Positions 46,101 to 49,376 of a stretch of DNA of 49,376 bases are shown here, in pieces (position 1 is the first letter of the stretch; each line of letters begins with the position of its first letter). The notes beneath the pieces are model-generated. The model was not told the DNA's origin. It saw only the letters and a program-made list of their open reading frames with translations, and did no database searches. This stretch comes from Pirellulales bacterium (GTDB taxonomy: Bacteria > Planctomycetota > Planctomycetia > Pirellulales > S012-138), in contig JALCBR010000025.1 of assembly GCA_028066245.1 (NCBI GenBank), forward strand, positions 1 to 49,376, read 5' to 3'. Position numbers and translations under genes: made by a program.

Positions 46101-46224
46101 CATGTCCTGCCGGATGCGGGGCGGGCCTTCCCAGGGTGATGAAGTGGCCAAAGTCGCCTCCAATGAGGAATGCGCGGGGGCAGACGATTCGGCATTGAAG
46201 TTGAATGCAACTCTTTCCATTTGA
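43111..46224 (+). CDS. cheA: Chemotaxis histidine kinase CheA with two Hpt domains
   Basis: CheA phosphorylates itself and passes phosphate to CheY and CheB. The 1037-residue protein has two phosphotransfer domains: His65 in AAHSLKG and His264 in CHRIKGSAAS. A P2-like regulator-binding domain follows (about 397-473), then a disordered Pro/Thr/Gln linker, a long helical P3 dimerisation part (from about 547; longer than usual), the ATP domain P4 with HMVRNSVDHG (about 724) and GRGMGMDIV (about 821), and a CheW-like P5 (about 861-1000). Standard CheA has one Hpt and about 650-750 residues. ATG 43111 is set by the ATGA overlap with cheR; the open frame further upstream is not used. Confidence 0.96.
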   Translation: MTDEVGIQDDFLESMLGDFIDESEGLLQQLNENLLVLDDWAGALSPGDEVACDTDLINELFRAAHSLKGLSAMLRLDNINVLTHMMENVFDAARNGLLFIQSETVDLIFRAVDRLSAMIDRLKDPSLAEVKTECILQEIRQLLEANGAQKEASSQADAELAMKQELKDVVGSAEETVETVANCVEELQADAEHPTRQMPDVESTDAAAPSPTTHFQGIQDESDVPANYLAIFIDECDQSLDDLSDLLLTHQSDKSVENLMITCHRIKGSAASIGLARPAKLSHLMEDVLQELLQSDGRLTDEINDALLTCTDALRKYVETLKQGDPQSAGFENAYQALAKARIQHDEDPSAGPNELVKETPENELPASASPASQALTDEEIARVAEDAPEGAHGFVARMTFEANLPLVELKAGLLIERVNSIGQIFYCSPAETEFEAQDNFTSLTLGIATSISRKNLASKLDLAGVASVTMTSLPSQTSPADKQASTPAPTVSADVSKKLTSEENPQQAAPNPPQPSEKQPTETSRGDANTKSQRRGVSKPAETLRVDIERLDQLMNLAGQLVINKARFVQISDGLRHLTQVKNLAQSVEGALGLVDRMGSDLNSMTREAQASPLVDNISNLSRQLRDDLESVQKEVGKLSEVRGLVGDLSEAVHQLDRAADGIQKSVMDTRMVPIGPLFGRFKRVVRDLTRETEKEVTLQITGEKTELDKRMIDELGDPLIHMVRNSVDHGVELPEDRVAAGKPRSGVVKLDAFHRGNQIVIQITDDGKGLDPAKLRNKAIARGLVTEADAERMTPQQVFQLIWEPGFSTAEKVTEVSGRGMGMDIVRSKIEELNGTVELDSTPGEGTVFTIRLPLTMAILPTLLCRINGDVFAIPVESVLEIVRVRNSELSTVRNQRTATVRGRVVSVVALADMFTWNRPPQETNAESEANEITLVIIGVDDKEIGLLVHGLIGEEDIVIKSMSENYRNVDGIAGASILGDGRVSLILDVSSILDMSCRMRGGPSQGDEVAKVASNEECAGADDSALKLNATLSI

Positions 46225-46233
46225 GGTCGGCAC

Positions 46234-46848
46234 GTGAATGCATCGGTGAAATCAGCGAGGGTCCAATCCCTGTTCCAAGAGATTTTCGCAAGCGCCACGC
46301 AAAGCGCTTCAGAATCTCTTCGCGGCTGGACTTCTGGACAAATCAGCTTGGAGCTGGATGACGTTCATGAATTGCCAATGGAAGAAGTCACTTCTCAGCT
46401 TGAAGTTGGCGAAGAGATGCTCACGATCATAGCCCTTACGTTAGAAGGTGAACTCGGCGGGCAGATCATTTTGACATTTGATGAAGAGAATGGCCGCCAA
46501 CTTGCTGCGACGTTGCTCAACCGCGAGTTGAACTTGGAAGGTGACTGGTCCGCGCTTGAGATCTCTGCACTGAAAGAAACGGGCAACATTCTCGCCTGTG
46601 CTTACGTGCACACAATCTCCGAACTGATCGGCAAGAACCTGATCCCATCACCGCCACACTTCATACAGGACTTTGGAGCGTCTGTCTTGCAGCAAGCCGT
46701 GATGGCTCAAGCGATGACCAGCGACCGAGTCTTGGTTTGCCGCACGACTTTTCTCAGGGGCAAAGAAGCTCTGGATTGGCGAGTCTTCTTCGTGCCTGAT
46801 CATGCGTTGCTTTCCGAAATCCACGCGACTGTGCAAAGCGCCAGTTGA
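46234..46848 (+). CDS. cheC: CheC/CheX-type CheY phosphatase
   Basis: CheC-family proteins remove phosphate from CheY-P. The 204-residue product has one clear active motif, ALKETGNILACAY, with Glu115 and Asn118 in the E-x2-N pair. The matching first motif, present in two-site CheC, is degenerate near the N-terminus (LFQEIFASATQSA), so only one active site is likely. The start is GTG 46234 and its ribosome site GAGG overlaps the cheA stop. It lies between cheA and cheD, and CheD is known to pair with CheC, so a feedback role is plausible. Confidence 0.85.
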   Translation: MNASVKSARVQSLFQEIFASATQSASESLRGWTSGQISLELDDVHELPMEEVTSQLEVGEEMLTIIALTLEGELGGQIILTFDEENGRQLAATLLNRELNLEGDWSALEISALKETGNILACAYVHTISELIGKNLIPSPPHFIQDFGASVLQQAVMAQAMTSDRVLVCRTTFLRGKEALDWRVFFVPDHALLSEIHATVQSAS

Positions 46849-46902
46849 GGCTCCCAGATTCTTCTCAAGACTCGCATTGATGCAAAGCGGAGACACCCTC
46901 AA

Positions 46903-47388
46903 ATGACACAGGCGTTGGCATCCAAGAAAGAGCCCCTTGTTGGAATGGGACAAGTGGTCATGGTCGGTCGGGCAGACTTATCCCGTGCCGTGCTCGGCTC
47001 TTGCGTCGGGCTGGTGCTTTACCATGCCCGCCTTGGCATTGGCTCGTTGGCGCACATCGTGTTGCCATCTTCAGAAGGCAGGCAAGGCCCACCGGGAAAA
47101 TTTGCCGACACCGCCTTGCCGTTCATGCTGAAATCACTTGCGGATCAATACGCCAATCGTTCCGGGCTGGTCGCCAAACTCGCCGGCGGAGCAAACATGT
47201 TTGGCGGACAGGGGCCCATCCAGATCGGACATTCGAATGCAGAAGCCATCCGCGCAGGCCTGGAAGATGTGAGAATCCCCATCGTTGGTGAACACTTGGG
47301 GGGCAACAAAGGCCGCCGTGTGACATTTGAGACCGAGAGTGGTGATCTACACGTTGAAATTGTCGGTGAGCCGACGGCAACAATTTAA
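46903..47388 (+). CDS. cheD: Receptor deamidase CheD
   Basis: CheD deamidates receptor glutamines and binds CheC. The 161-residue product has the catalytic Cys34 in LGSCVGL and His51 in AHIVLP, 17 residues apart as in the known enzyme, plus AGGANMFG and GGNKGRR. The Thr expected six residues before the Cys is Arg here, with Ser27 one residue further off, so activity could differ. Such a change may be natural for this branch. ATG 46903 has GGAGA ten bases upstream. Confidence 0.93.
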   Translation: MTQALASKKEPLVGMGQVVMVGRADLSRAVLGSCVGLVLYHARLGIGSLAHIVLPSSEGRQGPPGKFADTALPFMLKSLADQYANRSGLVAKLAGGANMFGGQGPIQIGHSNAEAIRAGLEDVRIPIVGEHLGGNKGRRVTFETESGDLHVEIVGEPTATI

Positions 47389-47497
47389 CAAGTCAACCAT
47401 TCATGGATTCCGGCTCCGTCACGCCATTGGCCGAGGACCGGAGCGAGAAGATCAATCAGTACGTCTTCCCGAGAAGGGTAGTTGAAAGGGACTGGCA

Positions 47498-47863
47498 ATG
47501 GCCAAGAAACTTATCGTCACTGACGATGCCATGATCATTCGCGAAATGATCAAAGATGCGGTTAGCGAGGACGGCTGGCAAGTCGCTGCTGAAGCGACCA
47601 ACGGCCAAGAAGCGATTGACCGCTACGCGGAAACGCGCCCCGATGCCGTGACGTTGGATCTGGTCATGCCGGAATTTGACGGGCTGCACGCGCTACGTGG
47701 CATCATGGAGCTTGATCCCGATGCCCGTGTCTTGGTGGTCAGTGCACTGGATCAAAAGGAGATCCTCAAAGACGCGCTGCGGCTGGGAGCAAAGGACTTC
47801 ATCGTCAAACCATTTCAGAAAGATCGGTTGGTCGGCGCGCTCAACAAGGTGGCCGCCACCTGA
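47498..47863 (+). CDS. cheY: CheY-type single-domain response regulator
   Basis: The 121-residue protein is a receiver domain only. Phosphoacceptor Asp54 (TLDLVMP), the acidic pair Asp9 and Asp10, and Lys104 (VKPF) are present. It should take phosphate from CheA and act on the motor or other output, and be reset by CheC. AAAGGGA precedes the ATG. It lies between cheD and cheB. Another regulator at 49292 could compete for the same phosphate. Confidence 0.95.
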   Translation: MAKKLIVTDDAMIIREMIKDAVSEDGWQVAAEATNGQEAIDRYAETRPDAVTLDLVMPEFDGLHALRGIMELDPDARVLVVSALDQKEILKDALRLGAKDFIVKPFQKDRLVGALNKVAAT

Positions 47864-47948
47864 TTCATACGGTTCTTGACTTATCGTCTCACGAATGTGA
47901 CGTGATTTGCGTGCAATGCGAGACTCACTCTCATGCTCGGAACGAGTC

Positions 47949-47968
47949 AAAACGCCTGATCGCGTTTT
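47949..47968 (+). terminator. Possible terminator between cheY and cheB
   Basis: AAAACGC (47949-47955) pairs with GCGTTTT (47962-47968) around a six-base loop, ending in four T bases. The seven-base stem is short, so it may only attenuate read-through into cheB. Confidence 0.35.
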
Positions 47969-48036
47969 CAGTAGCTTGTGATCGCTAGCGAATCATTTGA
48001 CCGACAAAACGACGGCCTGGTGGACAAGGGTACACA

Positions 48037-49161
48037 ATGGGATGTGGTATGAGCGACAAGCAGACGCGCGTCATGGTCGTTGATGACTCTGCGCTGATTC
48101 GTGAGATGATCAGCGATCTTGTCGACAGCCATCCGAAGCTGGAGGTAGCTGGCTGTGCGCGCGACGGATTGGAAGCAGTCAAAAAAGTTGACGAATTCAA
48201 TCCGGATGTCATCACTTTGGACATCCAAATGCCGCGAATGGATGGACTGGAATCATTGGACGCCATTTTGTCGAAGCGTTCAATCCCGGTCATCATGGTC
48301 AGTTCACTAACGCAACGCGCCGCGGACGTGACGTTGGACGCGCTGCAACGCGGCGCTATGGACTACGTCGCCAAGCCGGAGAGCATTCGTGATGCGACCG
48401 GAGTTTGGGGGAAAGATCTACTTAACAAGATTCAGAATATGGCGGGCGCGGATGTAAACCGCATTCTGAGGATCCGAAAATCTAAGCAGAAAAAGAAGAC
48501 CGAACAGACAGCTTCTTGCCGAACCGCTGCGCCTGTCGTATCGGCACACCCCTCCTATGTGAATTGCTGCATCGCACTTGGAATATCAACAGGTGGACCG
48601 CCCGCACTTTCGCGTGTGTTTGAGTCCATTGAACCTCCTCTTCCGCCTCTTGTTGTTGTTCAGCATATGCCAGCTCAGTTTACCGGCCCGTTTGCAAAGC
48701 GTTTGGACTTGATTTCGCGGTTGAACGTAAAAGAGGCCGAAACCGGCGATGTCCTGAAGCCAAACCATGCCTATGTTGCGCCCGGCGGCAAGCACCTTGT
48801 GCTACGACGAAGAGGGAGCAACGTATCAGTGGCGATACGAAACGGCGACCCGGTCAGCGGTCACAAGCCAAGCGTAGACGTCATGATGCAATCCGCCGTG
48901 GATTGTTATGGTCAACGCGTTCTTGGAGTGATCATGACCGGCATGGGACATGACGGGGCTGATGGCTGTGGTGCAATCAAGCAAGCAGGTGGCTACGTTT
49001 TCGGGCAGGACGAGGCAACGTCAGACGTCTACGGCATGAATAAAGTTGCGTTTGTTGCCGGAAACGTTCACAAGCAGTTTGACCTGGATTCGTTGCCTCG
49101 CTTGATAACGAAACAATGCAGTCGGCAGTTCACCAATTCCAAGCGGATTTCCACAAACTAA
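48037..49161 (+). CDS. cheB: Receptor methylesterase CheB
   Basis: CheB removes methyl groups from receptors when phosphorylated. The 374-residue product has a receiver domain with Asp62 (TLDIQMP), a Lys/Gln-rich linker (about 145-170), and a methylesterase domain with the triad Ser184 (GISTGGP), His210 (QHMPAQF) and Asp306 (GMGHDGA). The linker is unusually basic (RKSKQKKK). ATG 48037 has AAGGG upstream; ATG 48049 is an alternative. It is 173 bases after cheY. Confidence 0.97.
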   Translation: MGCGMSDKQTRVMVVDDSALIREMISDLVDSHPKLEVAGCARDGLEAVKKVDEFNPDVITLDIQMPRMDGLESLDAILSKRSIPVIMVSSLTQRAADVTLDALQRGAMDYVAKPESIRDATGVWGKDLLNKIQNMAGADVNRILRIRKSKQKKKTEQTASCRTAAPVVSAHPSYVNCCIALGISTGGPPALSRVFESIEPPLPPLVVVQHMPAQFTGPFAKRLDLISRLNVKEAETGDVLKPNHAYVAPGGKHLVLRRRGSNVSVAIRNGDPVSGHKPSVDVMMQSAVDCYGQRVLGVIMTGMGHDGADGCGAIKQAGGYVFGQDEATSDVYGMNKVAFVAGNVHKQFDLDSLPRLITKQCSRQFTNSKRISTN

Positions 49162-49190
49162 CGTTTTTGCCGTGGGACCCCAGGAGTACA

Positions 49191-49219
49191 GCTGTGCTTT
49201 TTTCCCCGCACAGCACTTT
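49191..49219 (+). terminator. Possible hairpin terminator after cheB
   Basis: GCTGTGC (49191-49197) pairs with GCACAGC (49208-49214), then ACTTTTC. The T run is short and the loop T-rich, so this is a weak call. It would separate cheB from the following cheY-like gene. Confidence 0.35.
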
Positions 49220-49291
49220 TCGGGATCAGTTGTAAGCTAGTCTTTTCCAGTCTGAGAATTCGCCGCTCCTACGCAAGAATGAGAGCAGACC

Positions 49292-49376
49292 ATGAGTCAC
49301 AAAGTGCTGGTTGCCGATGATTCTGGCACAATGCGAAAAATCATCATCCGCTCGCTGAATGCTGTCAATGTGACAG
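49292..49376 (+). CDS. CheY-like response regulator, N-terminal part
   Basis: Only 28 codons are visible. They read as the start of a receiver domain: VLVADDSGTMRKIIIRSL, with the acidic pair at positions 9-10 and the usual following Ser/Thr. A second CheY, or a receiver fused to another domain, is possible. The window ends before the phosphoacceptor. Confidence 0.75.
   Translation, partial: MSHKVLVADDSGTMRKIIIRSLNAVNVT

Overview
The window looks like chromosome of a planctomycete, most likely from the Pirellulales. This rests on the gene mix (a DUF1598-like secreted protein, a uronate-isomerase-like amidohydrolase, a Gfo/Idh/MocA oxidoreductase, a glycosyltransferase 39 protein, and lineage-type hypotheticals with one membrane helix), on mid-50s GC, and on frequent GTG or TTG starts. 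The placement is inference, because there is no rRNA gene here. I saw no tRNA, rRNA, CRISPR array or intact transposase.

Region 1 (1-13838, minus strand) is one long respiratory cluster. In transcription order it runs: Rieske protein with a long Lys/Ala-rich cytoplasmic extension, cytochrome b6-like protein, subunit-IV-like cytochrome b with about five extra N-terminal membrane helices, a 1749-residue membrane-anchored cytochrome c with eight CxxCH motifs, two paralogous exported proteins with a cupredoxin-type copper motif, a diheme lipoprotein cytochrome c, coxB and coxA (cut by the window edge). No cytochrome c1 or cytochrome f is present. The giant cytochrome therefore sits where the c-heme subunit of a bc/b6f complex would be, and the downstream genes lead to a terminal oxidase. 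This reads as a quinol-to-oxygen chain built as one transcription unit. A candidate promoter and three phased direct repeats lie just upstream (13949-14023).

Region 2 (14329-25013) holds a LptF/LptG-type permease, a dual-specificity-type phosphatase, a glycosyltransferase 39 membrane protein, an orphan sensor histidine kinase translationally close to it, a small acidic zinc-ribbon-like protein, a 241-bp element bounded by 39-bp inverted repeats (MITE-like), a Gfo/Idh/MocA oxidoreductase, a membrane-anchored hypothetical, a two-way terminator, and a DUF1598-like exported protein facing the other way.

Region 3 (25465-38187) has smc, a membrane/coiled-coil hypothetical, a nitrilase-family hydrolase, a small anchored hypothetical, a PYROXD2/phytoene-desaturase-like flavoprotein divergent from a uronate-isomerase-like amidohydrolase, a lipoprotein alpha/beta hydrolase, and uvrB with a basic C-terminal tail.

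Region 4 (38757-49376, plus strand) is a chemotaxis cluster: cheW, a soluble receptor with duplicated GAF and PAS domains, cheR, a CheA with two Hpt domains, a CheC-like phosphatase, cheD, cheY, cheB and a second cheY-like regulator running off the window. The receptor has no membrane helix, so the input is probably an intracellular cue. No flagellar genes are visible here.
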